The notes beneath the pieces are model-generated. The model saw only the letters and a list, made by a program, of their open reading frames with translations. It was not told where the DNA came from and did no database searches. From Dipodascopsis uninucleata var. uninucleata (lineage: Eukaryota > Ascomycota > Lipomycetes > Lipomycetales > Lipomycetaceae), in NCBI GenBank assembly GCA_030568195.1, contig JAJLTO010000011.1:248001-312000 (forward strand): a stretch of 64,000 bases of DNA, given 5' to 3'. Numbering within the stretch: position 1 is the first letter of the stretch; the number at the start of each line of letters is the position of its first letter. The position numbers and the translations under genes are program-made. Shown here in pieces: positions 1 through 9,680 of the stretch.

Positions 1-2
1 AG

Positions 3-299
3 GTTGGAGGCAGAAAAATTACACGATGGCGCGATCTCACTGTTGGATATGATTCGTCCACCTCAGACCACATACCGCTGTTACCAGTTTCAAAGAGCTC
101 GGAAATGATAACTTTTGAACTAGACAATATTGTAAGAGTAACCCTACGTGGAAGTGGAACTGAACCAAAGCTGAAAGTCTATGTTGAAGCGCGCTCTGAC
201 AAGTCTATGGATCATGCTCAGTCTATTGCTGACAAAGTATGGGATGCCCTGGACCATGAATGGCTTCGTCCAGAAGAGACTGGATTATTACGAACATAA
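3..299 (+). CDS. Phosphoglucomutase/phosphoribomutase, C-terminal end (partial)
   Basis: This is the last exon, or end, of an alpha-D-phosphohexomutase of the PGM2/Pgm3 (Prm15) type, which moves phosphate between C1 and C6 of glucose or C1 and C5 of ribose in the cytosol. The frame is open from base 3 and reads RDLTVGYDSST and then LRGSGTEPKLKVYVEA, the phosphate-binding loop (R-x-SGTEP-K) of the C-terminal domain. The gene starts left of the window. The first two bases are AG, so an intron could end exactly at the window edge. Stop TAA is at 297-299. It converges on the metacaspase, whose stop is only 73 bp away. Confidence 0.9.
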   Translation, partial: VGGRKITRWRDLTVGYDSSTSDHIPLLPVSKSSEMITFELDNIVRVTLRGSGTEPKLKVYVEARSDKSMDHAQSIADKVWDALDHEWLRPEETGLLRT

Positions 300-372
300 T
301 TTTGTTGCTCATTTTTAGAATTTTTTGCCAATAAGTTATAAATATATTTCTCTTTGTAATTTCCAAAACACC

Positions 373-1911
373 CTACATAATAAACTGAAGGTTCGTGTCT
401 ATTGGATGTGACGCCTAAAGGATGTTAGCAAGCTTGAAAAGAAATCTGCGTCATCAGTAAAATGATAATATTTTAATACATACACTTAATTGTGGCTTCT
501 GCGTATATTTGGCAGCCATAATTTGTCTCATGTTTTGCAATAAGGACAGATAGCTTTGCTGATTACTTTGAGATAATACCGACACAAAGGCGTACGACAT
601 GGCGCCGGTAGCCTGACCAGCTTCTTGAGTATCAGCAGATGTCTGAGAATCTTTGCAACCTGATAGACTGATTACATCTGCTGGTGAAGTCTTTGTTCTC
701 CGTGTCATTTCAGTGGCACCAGAATTTCTATTTGTAAACGATTTAATAATCCCTCCAACTGATGATATAGCGCCACCTAGGTTTCCTTGGGTGTATGATG
801 AGAACGCCGAAAGAAGACCCATTCCAGCTTCTTTGGCCAAGTTCGGTTCTTTCAAAACACCTTGAGTGGAATAAATATACGGTAGATCCAGCACTGTTCC
901 AGAATGGCAAGAATCAAAGATCGCAGTCAGTCGTACCCCTGCAGGAAGAGGTCTAACCATGATTTCATGTAGCTCATCATCCACAATGTGACCAGCCACC
1001 TGGAAATCAACAGGATAAATAACCTCATCATAGCCATCCTCTTCGTCGCCATTCAAATCTTCTGTTTGGCCACCATGTCCTGAATAATGGAAAAAAAGGG
1101 AATCGTGTGGTTGAGCATCTTTCACGAGCCACTGCATTGCTCTGTACATGTTCTGCTTTGTAGGTATCGACCTTGGATTCGTTTGATCATCCGTCAGAAT
1201 TACCATATCTTCGTATTTATATCCATATCTCTCACTTAAGAAACGCGAAACATTTTTAACATCATTAATGCATCCTTTTAGTTCTGCCTTCTGACCTATG
1301 TAGTTGATTCCAATAAGTAGTGCTTTGCGACGACCTGTACAATTAGAATACTGGAAACCATAGCCTTGCGGAGCCCCATTACCAAAGCTTTGCATGGTAG
1401 TTGGAGGAGCTTGCATATGTGATGGCGTAGAATAATGAAATGAATCAGTATTGTTTCCGGGATAGTTGTAGCCACCTCCCTGTAACTGCGTTCTATCTGG
1501 AGTTCCAAAGCCATCATTTGATCCTCCATAGGAATACTGGTTCTGATGGCCATTGTTGTTGTATCCTCCATTATATGGCTGTTCACCATAGCCTCCTCCA
1601 TTTGGGTTGTATTCATTACCGTTATAATTATGTTGACTGTAAGCGCTTTGTGGTTCATAAGTTCGCTGGTCATAAGACATATGTGGTGGTCCGGCAGGTG
1701 GTCCACCATAGCCAGGCGGTGGACCAGAGGGAGGAACACCATAAAATCCTGAAGGCGGGCCCTGTGGAGGACCACCATATTGAGGACCACCATATTGAGG
1801 ACCACCATATTGACCAGGAGGTGGCCCTGGAGGAGACTCATTGTACCCACCGCCATGGTGGTGCTGGTTTGAGCCTCCATAGGAATAATGTCCTCGTCCT
1901 GGATATGCCAT
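373..1911 (-). CDS. Type I metacaspase, two exons
   Basis: A caspase-like cysteine protease (clan CD, Lys/Arg specificity) linked in fungi to protein quality control and cell death. The 489-residue product has an N-terminal prodomain of about 190 residues rich in Gly, Pro, Tyr, Asn and Gln, then the p20 fold with catalytic His279 (HYSGHGG) and Cys335 (DSCHSG). Exon 1 is 484-1911. A 69-bp intron (415-483, donor GTATGT, branch GCTAAC, acceptor TTTAG) is followed by a tiny last exon (373-414) coding [13 protein letters not shown], which restores the conserved fungal C-terminus. Without this splice the frame would run to a stop inside the intron. The start is the ATG at 1911. Confidence 0.95.
1771..1815. 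repeat. 15-bp tandem repeat in the metacaspase prodomain
   Basis: Three adjacent copies of a 15-bp unit (accaccatattgagg, the last copy ending gacc) encode the repeated GGPQY pentapeptide of the prodomain. The near-perfect copies suggest recent slippage, so length variation between strains is likely. Confidence 0.9.
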
Positions 1912-2325
1912 CGCGCCGTATACTTAATCAATCGTATGAATGAATCGTAGCGACTATCTACGATCTTTGCTAACGATCTAACAATTATATGCTTAATGAT
2001 AACGAAGACTTTTCTCACCTGCCCAGTTCAAGCCTTATAGATTTCTTGCTGATGAATACACGAGAAATACTTGTCAACTTGACATAAAAAGGCAGCTAAA
2101 TGTGAGTTTATTCGTAGGGGAACCCTTTTCATACTTATTTTTGAGCGGCTTACGCAGCCAGCTTGGCAGACAACCACCCTACAAACTGTAAGTATAATGG
2201 AAGAATAACTACAGGCCGAGATATTAGTCTGCATACAAAATTCGCAAATATATGATATTAATGAATTTCAACCGATGATATATACTTTCTGTGCTTGCTT
2301 GTTGTTATGTAATGTTTTCTGGATT
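1912..2325. other. Intergenic, metacaspase promoter / MOG1 3' side
   Basis: A 414-bp stretch between two minus-strand genes. It should hold the metacaspase promoter and leader and the MOG1 3' end. One short ATG frame on the minus strand (2028-2234) resembles nothing I know and lies in the metacaspase leader, so I do not call it. Confidence 0.6.
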
Positions 2326-3166
2326 TTAATCACAAAATAGATCCCAATTATGAACTTGAAATGACGACAAAGTGTGTCGACAAATTGCCTGAATACTCGC
2401 CATCCTGTTCAAAATATCAGACGGCAAGTCTTTCGTCTCATCTACAAATTCAGAAATTGAATTCTGAGTGGCAAGAGTAGCTGAATTAAAAGTGATGAGA
2501 ACGTCGGTGCCACTTGAAGGAAGCCGTATAACGCCCAAGATCATCACCAAGTGTGTAGTAGACGATGCGCGATTCAAACCCCATTTTTCGCCTATCATCG
2601 TACCGACCACCATGTATGCAGTTGCAGATTCCCTAATTATATAAATTAGAAGATTAGAAGACTTCAGTTTCTTATGGTCATAGATATTTGATATATCAAG
2701 CAATCTGCTAGAGTATACATACGGTAAGCTAGAGTTCACGTCAACAGGATAGACTCCAAAAATCCGTGGTTTAGCGATATCAGTATTTATTGATGCTATC
2801 TCTTCGTAGTGCGCCAAGACAGCAGATTTGTCTGCCTCGGTTGGATCACCATCAGCTATTGTTTCTGTAGAATTTGACTCAAGACGCTCTACTAATTCGA
2901 TAATCGTGGACTCGTCCTTACTCTCAGAGCTATCTTCTGAGACAAAAACTTCCTGGTGATCCGGAACTTCTCGAAATTGGCTGTTTAAAAAAATACAGTT
3001 AGTGACTCTCCTATAAAACTACGGTGTATATATCTAGATACCTGGCATCTAAAAATCCAGCTGGTAAATCAGCGCTTATAGCGCCTCCAAATAGTTCTGT
3101 AGATCTGAATGAGGGTAAAGTAGCACGCTGTTCTGCCTCTAGCAGAACACGAGAATAAGCGACCAT
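2326..3166 (-). CDS. MOG1: Mog1, Ran GTPase-binding nucleotide release factor, three exons
   Basis: Mog1 binds Ran/Gsp1 and supports nuclear protein import. The 229-residue product starts at the ATG at 3166. Exon 1 (3042-3166) carries the family signature LFGGAISADLPAGFLDA. Exon 2 (2723-2980) continues as SQFREVPDHQEVFV, and exon 3 (2326-2632) begins ESATAYMVVGTMIGEKW and contains RLPSSGTDVLITFN near the C-terminus. The introns are 2981-3041 and 2633-2722, both GT..AG and both joining in frame. Total length is normal for the family (about 190-230). It is transcribed divergently from the cyclophilin gene, 248 bp away, so the two probably share a promoter region. Confidence 0.92.
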
Positions 3167-3414
3167 TGTATATAGAGCACTGTAGATAAGTTGGCGTTGA
3201 AGACTTAAGATACTTTCTTTCCTTCTAAACTATAGTTGCAAGATCAGCTATATCATAAGGAAGTAATGAAGATACTGGCAGAAATTACCTGTGACAAAAG
3301 CGTATTTCTACTAAACTGAATTTTCTTTTGGGTCATTTATTTCTTTCTTTCCTTTCCCTCGTCCTTGCTTCGTCTTACGACCGTGACATCCACAACTACT
3401 ATCTGAATATCACG

Positions 3415-4321
3415 ATGTCTGTTACAGTAAGTGATATGGAATACTATTCTTTGAGGGTGGCTATTGTTCTGTATGTACCGATCTGAACTAACGCAATTTT
3501 TAGCTACATACTGACCTGGGTGACATCAAGATTGAAGTCTTTTGCGAAGCAGTACCAAAAGCTGCGGAGGTATGCAATACTTTAAAAAACGGACTTTATT
3601 AGCTAAAAGTGTCTTGCTGATGCGTGAACCTTGGTTCATATATACAGAATTTTCTGGCTCTGTGTGCTTCAGGATATTATGATAATTGCAAAATCCACAG
3701 AAATATCAAGGGTATTTGAAGCTTCATGTTGTTATATTCCCTGAGAATAAGCGGGGATATCTAATTAACATATACTAATATGACTCGGCTTAAGGCTTCA
3801 TATTACAGATGGGTGATCCAACTGGAACTGGAAAAGGTGGAGAATCTATATGGGGTGGCACGTTTGAAGATGAGATAAAACCTACTTTACGTCATAATGC
3901 AAGAGTAAGTTCTTTACTGATATACGTATAGTAAGAGTTCTAACAATTCTTTGGCCTGTATAGGGCATAGTATCAATGGCTAATTCTGGCCCAAACACAA
4001 ATGGCAGCCAGTTTTTCATAGTAAGAATGATTATTACTATTATTGCAGCGTAGAATGATGATACTGACGGACCACATTTAAGACTTACGACAAGCATACA
4101 CATCTTGATGGTAAATACACAATCATTGGTAAAGTATGAATCATATATGCTTGAGCTTCTTGACATATTTTTTGCTGATCATATATCATTGCCAGGTAAT
4201 CTATGGCGCAGACACTACATTAAGTGAAATCGAGGCGGTGGAAGTTGACAAGAAGAATCGACCAAAGGACCCCATTTATTTAAAATCTGTCACGATTCAT
4301 GCGAATCCACTTGCCGGATAG
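3415..4321 (+). CDS. PPIL3: Cyclophilin-type peptidyl-prolyl isomerase, PPIL3 type, seven exons
   Basis: A single-domain cyclophilin that isomerises Xaa-Pro bonds; the PPIL3/Cyp10 branch is associated with spliceosomes. Exons are 3415-3426, 3504-3569, 3648-3711, 3795-3904, 3964-4020, 4083-4133 and 4196-4321. Their sum is 486 nt, giving 161 residues, the same length as human PPIL3. The product begins [19 protein letters not shown] and contains [34 protein letters not shown] and a C-terminal [11 protein letters not shown]. Catalytic Arg (HRNIKG) and the Gln/Phe of the FILQMGDP and SQFFI motifs are present. The 12-nt first exon and small exons are notable in such a short gene. Confidence 0.96.
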
Positions 4322-4581
4322 AATGCGTGGGTTATCCTCACCATACTGGGAATAGGTAACAATCACTATGTAAAGTATACTATTATTCCTTCATACTGCA
4401 TTACTTATTATCAGGTATTTTATTGTAACATAGCATACATAATATTGTATTCCATATTTCTGTCTCAGATCGGGTCAGGGTTAAGCGTAGCGTCCTCAAA
4501 CTAGTTGTGAACAAACGAATGAACCTTCGTCTTCAGCTATCCTTCCGTGTATCAACTGTAAAGAAGATAAATGCTGTAGAA

Positions 4582-5916
4582 ATGGCATCATTCGGGCCAT
4601 CGGCTAGACGAATGAAAAAAGGAAGTGCGAACAGAAGATCACGGCTGGCATTCGACTATGACAATGACGATGCTCATCAGGATCAGACTCCCTCGAAAAC
4701 ACTAGAGATGGATGAAAATGTAGAAACGAACGCAGAAGCAGAATCTACACTTTCTCCTCTACCTGCAGTAGATAATGAACATATTATGGTTACCGATGGC
4801 CAAACTGTGGTACCGAAAAGCAGTTCAAAGTTAAGTGGCAGCAGTACAAAAAAAAAACCTTTAAGAAGACTATACGACGAAGATGAAGATCTAGATGAAA
4901 CGACAACAGACGCAGATAAAATAGTCAGACCCTCTGATATAAAGCAGAAGCAGAAGTCAAGGTCATTAAGGCTGTCAAATAGTCGTGTACGAAGTAAATT
5001 AGGAGTCAATCTTCCTGGTTTAGGCCAGTCCGGTGCGAGCCTGAGTTCTTCGGTTTCTTATTCCAAGTCCTATCTCGATGAACTCAAGAGTGCGACACCC
5101 ACCGCTCCTATTACATTTGAAACTCCTGACGAAGAAAGTGATTTTTTAGACGTTGCACCAACAGCAATTGATGAGGACATGACTCATGATATACAAACAT
5201 ATGAAATGAACGCTGCTATGATTGATGATATGAATATTCCAGATGAGGCACTCGTCAGTCATATCATAGAGCAAAGACGACAACGTCAAGAGCATAATGT
5301 GAAAGAGAATAAAGCAGATGAATTCATTTCATTAGATGATGATAATGATAGTACCAGTGCTAAAGACGAAGAAGATTCAGAAATGGAAGATATAGAACGA
5401 CCAAGAGATGCTGTCTTTGAGGACGATGGTCTCGATAATGAGTATAACATAATAGCCGAAGGTAGTGATGGAAGGATACCATTGTCAGCATCTCAGGCTG
5501 CTTCCCAAGACCATAAAAGAAGGCGTGATATTGAAGAAGCGATTAACGAGTATGTGGAAGATGAAGAAGATCAGAACAAAAATGATTATACGCACGCAGA
5601 CTCTGAAAGTGAAAGCGACTGGGAAAACGCGCAGATAAGAAAAGGTATTTATAGTGGGCGGTCCTACCTAGATGGTCATAGAGACACTCGCTCTAGTGCC
5701 TTGGGTATAGATGAGGAGCCTCCTCAAGTTGTAATACAGAAGCTTCCAGATATGGATATGGTAGTCAAACGACTTACTTTGCTCTTAGATGATTTACGAG
5801 TACAGAGAGACTCGCATCTCAAAGCAATAGAAGATCTGATATACCAGCGAGAAGAAATTACACGCCGTGAATCTGAGGTCAAAGAAAAATTGAACCAACC
5901 TTACGAGTACTCATAA
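4582..5916 (+). CDS. Ntr2/GCF-like splicing factor
   Basis: An acidic, low-complexity protein of the GCF (PAXBP1/GCFC2) - Ntr2 family. These proteins act with Ntr1 and the helicase Prp43 in spliceosome disassembly. Family-like segments are YSKSYLDELKSATP near residues 160-175, IPDEALVSHIIEQRRQR, WENAQIRKGI, and a C-terminal charged helix (VVKRLTLLLDDLRVQRDSHL onward). The frame is open from a GTG at 4507 and has ATGs at 4519 and 4582. I chose 4582 because MASFGPSARRMKKG resembles a family N-terminus, giving 444 residues. Animal GCFs are about twice as long, so this is an Ntr2-sized form without the C-terminal GCF domain. It is intronless. Assignment rests on short motifs. Confidence 0.7.
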   Translation: MASFGPSARRMKKGSANRRSRLAFDYDNDDAHQDQTPSKTLEMDENVETNAEAESTLSPLPAVDNEHIMVTDGQTVVPKSSSKLSGSSTKKKPLRRLYDEDEDLDETTTDADKIVRPSDIKQKQKSRSLRLSNSRVRSKLGVNLPGLGQSGASLSSSVSYSKSYLDELKSATPTAPITFETPDEESDFLDVAPTAIDEDMTHDIQTYEMNAAMIDDMNIPDEALVSHIIEQRRQRQEHNVKENKADEFISLDDDNDSTSAKDEEDSEMEDIERPRDAVFEDDGLDNEYNIIAEGSDGRIPLSASQAASQDHKRRRDIEEAINEYVEDEEDQNKNDYTHADSESESDWENAQIRKGIYSGRSYLDGHRDTRSSALGIDEEPPQVVIQKLPDMDMVVKRLTLLLDDLRVQRDSHLKAIEDLIYQREEITRRESEVKEKLNQPYEYS

Positions 5917-6060
5917 GAGTTGCAATCATTAGAAGAAGATGTTATGTAGTTATTAATATTGTCATACATTACATACGAAACTATTAGGGAAGATATGTAA
6001 ACCATCATCCAATGACACAAACAAACATTTATGTACATATAGACACTGCAAAAATTGCTA

Positions 6061-7152
6061 TCACCAATTTACCTCCCGTATTAGCTTATCATTCTCGTAG
6101 AACTCAATTACACCACCTCTTATCGTTACTGTATTCAAGCGTTCAGAGTCCATAAAACCTTCAAACTTGATAACGCAGTGTTGACTTGAATTGGCACTTT
6201 GCCGTCGAATTCGTGCGCCTTGCACAGTAACTGTGCCAGCTACCTTCACCCATATTTTTGTTTGTTCGAAAGAATCAAATAATTCTTGAACTCCAGTTTC
6301 ATCTTCGCTTTCGGTAGATCCTAGGCCCGTAGCGCTTGCTAGCGGCGCTAAAAGCTTAGATTGAACATCCCTGATAGAGAATATTCTGGCACTCTTTCGA
6401 ATGGTAGGCATTATACCCGAATTAGGCTCATGCGAAACTTCGAATCCTTTTAAAACATGTTCTGCAGGGCTGTCTTCAGGAAAGAAAAACCTGATTTCAT
6501 CGACAGACTCGATAATAATTGGTAACCCAAGCATTCCTACTACTGATTCCTTGTACGCCAGTGACTCAATCATAGCATTCACAGCCATACCTGTCAACTG
6601 AAATTTATGCTCCGGCGTCAAAAGTTCTTCAAACTCATATTCCTTGATCCAATATGGTATGAAAATGACATCTTGACAAACAGATACTTTGTATGTTCCA
6701 TAAGCTAGAATCATAGCAAACATGCCGGTACCTAAAATCCATGGCAGTACTGAGGTCCAACGCCTTCGAGATTCTGCTGAGGAAGAAAGAACTTCCTTGA
6801 ATTCTTCTTCAGTAATATTCTGCTGCCTCGTAATCGGCGATGACTGCTGAGATATATTCTGATTGGTTTTATTGTGTCCATTAGAGGAACTAATAGAGGA
6901 AGACGGTGATGATGTTAATGAGCTAGACATACGTTGCCCATAACATTTAGAGATCAATGAGATACACATAGGTTGCTTTCGAGTCCGACATAATAGAACA
7001 TCTGTGCTAATATTCCTTACTGATGTAGAATCAAATCTTCTATTTATGGAAAGCTGCCGAATCTTCAGATCAATAGTACCTTTACACCAAATATGTTTTA
7101 CAGCCATATGAGCGTGTCGCCCTTGGACTCCAAGTTGAGCGAATTGAGCCAT
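6061..7152 (-). CDS. Mitochondrial membrane protein, possibly Coa1-like
   Basis: A 363-residue protein I cannot place firmly. The N-terminus is rich in Arg, Ser and Gln with few acidic residues (MAQFAQLGVQGRHAHMAVKH), consistent with a mitochondrial presequence. A Ser-rich linker precedes one membrane segment (about 134-155, LPWILGTGMFAMILAYGTYK). After it comes VVGMLGLPIIIE at about 205-216 and a C-terminal strand-rich part ending IRGGVIEFYENDKLIREVNW. The arrangement of presequence, one membrane span, an xxLGxPI motif and a beta-rich tail recalls Coa1/Tim21-type cytochrome oxidase assembly proteins. That is a resemblance only. The start ATG is at 7152. It is divergent from SmG, and its 3' end converges on the Ntr2-like gene. 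Confidence 0.75.
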   Translation of the reverse strand: MAQFAQLGVQGRHAHMAVKHIWCKGTIDLKIRQLSINRRFDSTSVRNISTDVLLCRTRKQPMCISLISKCYGQRMSSSLTSSPSSSISSSNGHNKTNQNISQQSSPITRQQNITEEEFKEVLSSSAESRRRWTSVLPWILGTGMFAMILAYGTYKVSVCQDVIFIPYWIKEYEFEELLTPEHKFQLTGMAVNAMIESLAYKESVVGMLGLPIIIESVDEIRFFFPEDSPAEHVLKGFEVSHEPNSGIMPTIRKSARIFSIRDVQSKLLAPLASATGLGSTESEDETGVQELFDSFEQTKIWVKVAGTVTVQGARIRRQSANSSQHCVIKFEGFMDSERLNTVTIRGGVIEFYENDKLIREVNW

Positions 7153-7512
7153 TCATTAAGTTCTTGGTTATTTCTTTATTATCTATTATACTAACGATCT
7201 ATAGCCAGCTTAAAGACTAAACCTCCAATATATGAACGTCTATGCTAGGCACAAGATCATCCAAAAAAAAACCGATCGATATTCTCCCTGTATTTGATCA
7301 TTAAGATCGCACATTCCTGGAGAGGCTACTTTATTTTGACATTATTGATGATGCATCTGTTACCCGGATATGATAATTCTGTATGTCAAAAACAGGTGAA
7401 GTGAATATTTTTACATGATAATCTCGATTTCAACGAAAACTAGAGCTTGCTCAGTTATATATAAAGGAGTCGTAAATCTATTGAGTAAACTAAGCAGTAT
7501 ATTCTATACAAG
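7153..7512. other. Divergent promoter region, Coa1-like gene / SmG
   Basis: A 360-bp AT-rich spacer between divergent genes. A TATA-like element (tatataaa, 7458-7465) lies about 48 bp upstream of the SmG start. No other feature was seen. Confidence 0.6.
7458..7465 (+). promoter_or_regulatory. TATA-like element upstream of SmG
   Basis: The string tatataaa lies 48 bp before the SmG ATG, a suitable place for a core promoter element. AT-rich background makes chance matches common. Confidence 0.4.
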
Positions 7513-8133
7513 ATGTCTAAACCAGCTACACCTGAGTTGAAAAAGGTATGTAAGAAGGGAATAATTGTATTTGGCTACCAAATTGCGGAAGCAGATCGAA
7601 ATTTAAGGAGCAGAGAAACTTGATTGAAAGGTATCTGCTATCTTAAGAATGAATTTTCATTTTATTATGAGTATTTATAGGGCATTGTATATATTAATGA
7701 CTGAATGCTAGTATATGGATAAGCGGCTGTTCGTGCAGCTCAATGGATCAAGAAAAGTGATTGGTGTCTTACGTGGATATGATGTAAGTTTGTTTAGTTT
7801 CCCTTAGGATTCAATCAAGATATTGCTATGGAAAGGCTCATTTTCTTAGAGACTTCAGTACTGATTTATTTATACATAGGTGTTTTTGAACATTGTATTA
7901 GACGATGCTGTGGAAGAGAAGAGCGGCGGTGAGCGAGTACCAATAGGGACAATTGTAAGTAGACAAGTGGAAAAACCAATGTCATATTTGGGAAGTCTAT
8001 TAACAAATACATTATAGGTTATTCGTGGCAATTCAGTTGTTATGATGGAGGTATTTATAGAAAATATTTAAAAATCAAGTTATTTAGGTCGCAAAATCTT
8101 ACAAGTTATTAGGCGCTGGAGCGAGTATCGTGA
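7513..8133 (+). CDS. SMX2: Small nuclear ribonucleoprotein SmG, five exons
   Basis: SmG is one of the seven Sm ring proteins on U1, U2, U4 and U5 snRNAs. Exons are 7513-7545, 7712-7783, 7880-7954, 8018-8050 and 8113-8133, adding to 234 nt and 77 residues. The product starts MSKPATPELKKYMDKRLFVQ, carries the Sm1 motif (GSRKVIGVLRGYDVFLNIVLD) and the Sm2 motif (IVIRGNSVVMMEAL), and ends ERVS. The length equals that of animal and yeast SmG. The usual Pro-Phe-Met-Asn after the RG(F/Y)D motif is Val-Phe-Leu-Asn here. Four introns of 62-166 nt in a 77-codon gene contrast with the long intronless genes nearby. Confidence 0.96.
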
Positions 8134-8516
8134 CAAGTTATTAAACCAAAAAACACCATCTACAAGCTTTGCGAACTACGATTTGGACAGTGGTGTATCA
8201 TTCGGCGGCTATCCAATGCGGACACTACGTATTTATGTGCGACTAATATGTTACAAGGGAAGGGGTTGTATTTTTTATGTTTGCTGACACTGTTGAAAGC
8301 GACTGATCAAACAGCACTGGCATTTTAAGGAAACAAGAAGTTTACTAAATGACCATAAGTAAATGTAGAATGACAGACAGAATAAGGCAGAAAATATCTC
8401 AGGTAGAAATATATTATTATCACATATCATATAAAAGTCTGACTCTGTCTATCACATAAATTGGACTCGCAAAAAGGGAGCAAATAACATAAAATTTTCG
8501 TAAGACCACGACATAC
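8134..8516. other. Convergent intergenic, SmG / carrier
   Basis: A 383-bp spacer between converging 3' ends. It holds a possible alternative last exon of the carrier (8420-8444, minus strand; see that entry). Nothing else was seen. Confidence 0.5.
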
Positions 8517-9680
8517 TTACTGGATGGATCGGAAAAAGTCCATACAGGCAGTAAATACGACAAGTAGAATACCACCACCAGGACCAAGTCGAAGTACTTT
8601 TGGCACGAAACCTTTGTAAAGAGCTGCAGGACCTTCTTCCTTGGCAACAGTAGCAATGGAACTAAAAGCCCAATTGTATTTTCTAGCAACGCCCTCCACA
8701 CGAGCTGTGTTCTGAATACGTGACTTGACAACATCAAAAGGAGTGTTGAGGATAGTACCAGCGGTACCACCAATGGTACCAGCAATCAAGTCATTAACAG
8801 TCTGTCCAGTTGGAGTCTCAGCCTTTGGCATGAGAGCACGAACCTTGAAGATGACACCAAAGTAACCGGCGTTCCAGGTAATATGACGCCACAAGGTAGC
8901 CTCTAGACCGTTATAAAGAGCAAGAACACCCTCGCTTCTTACTATCTTGATAGCGCAGTCGAGAGGACCTTTGTACATGCTGGCATTGTTCCTGTCCTGC
9001 AACCTGATCTTGACCAATTCAAATGGAACCACCACGAAAGACTCAGTAGCACCAGCCGTAGCACCGGTCAACACCGACAACTGCTGGTTCATCTTCTCAA
9101 CGCCAAACAAACCTCTATAAAACTTTCCCCATTCATCGTTTGCCGCAAATTTTGTAGCTCTTGATAGTAGATCAGTACTAAGTTCGTAACTACGATGAAA
9201 AGAAAAGGAACAACATACCTCTTAGGGGCTTCCATCATAATGGGAGCGGTGATACCACGATATAAAGTAGAAACACCTTCATTTTTGATAATCTTTCGGA
9301 AACAGTCCAGCATGCCAGTATATGCCTCACCAGATTGTCCCTTACCGACCTGCAACTGTACGCGGGTTTTAACAACATCCAATGGATACATTACCAGAAT
9401 CTAAATTAAGTCATTTAATTAGAGCTCTTTCACGTTTCCAAAATTGAAATGTCTTACCTCCGAAACACCAGCGATGGCGCCCGAGAAGAACTGGTAAATG
9501 AAAGGCAAGCCTGCTTCAGTGTTAGATTATATTATAGTAAGGTCAGATAGATGCACATGCACTTTGTATTTTAATCCTCACGACTGGACGGCTCACACTA
9601 CAGATCCACCAGTCTCACGAACAGGAAAAAATATTTCGGGCTACATCCACTATAAACGTACTCTTTTTGTCGTTCGACAT
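8517..9680 (-). CDS. ODC1: Mitochondrial 2-oxodicarboxylate carrier, four exons
   Basis: An SLC25 inner-membrane antiporter exchanging 2-oxoadipate and 2-oxoglutarate, linking lysine and glutamate metabolism. Exons are 9662-9680, 9458-9510, 9219-9400 and 8517-9159, giving 298 residues, a typical carrier length. All three carrier signatures are present: PLDVVKTRVQ, PFELVKIRLQ and PFDVVKSRIQ. Subfamily-specific stretches match yeast Odc1 from memory (LPFIYQF, GLEATLWRHITWNAGYFG, NTPFDVVKSRIQ, GGGILLVVF). The 19-nt first exon codes MSNDKK and joins by a split Ser codon. The stop TAA lies inside a consensus donor (cagTAAgt). Splicing there to an acceptor at 8445-8446 would replace the last codon's end with a short tail ending at 8420. 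Confidence 0.94.

Noticed and set aside
1296-2018. 240-codon minus-strand frame overlapping the metacaspase start
   Set aside because: It is the shifted frame of the repetitive Gly/Pro/Tyr prodomain, full of Met, His and Thr, and it conflicts with the clear metacaspase frame.
2028-2234. 68-codon frame upstream of the metacaspase
   Set aside because: It lies in the expected leader and promoter, and its composition is unlike a protein.
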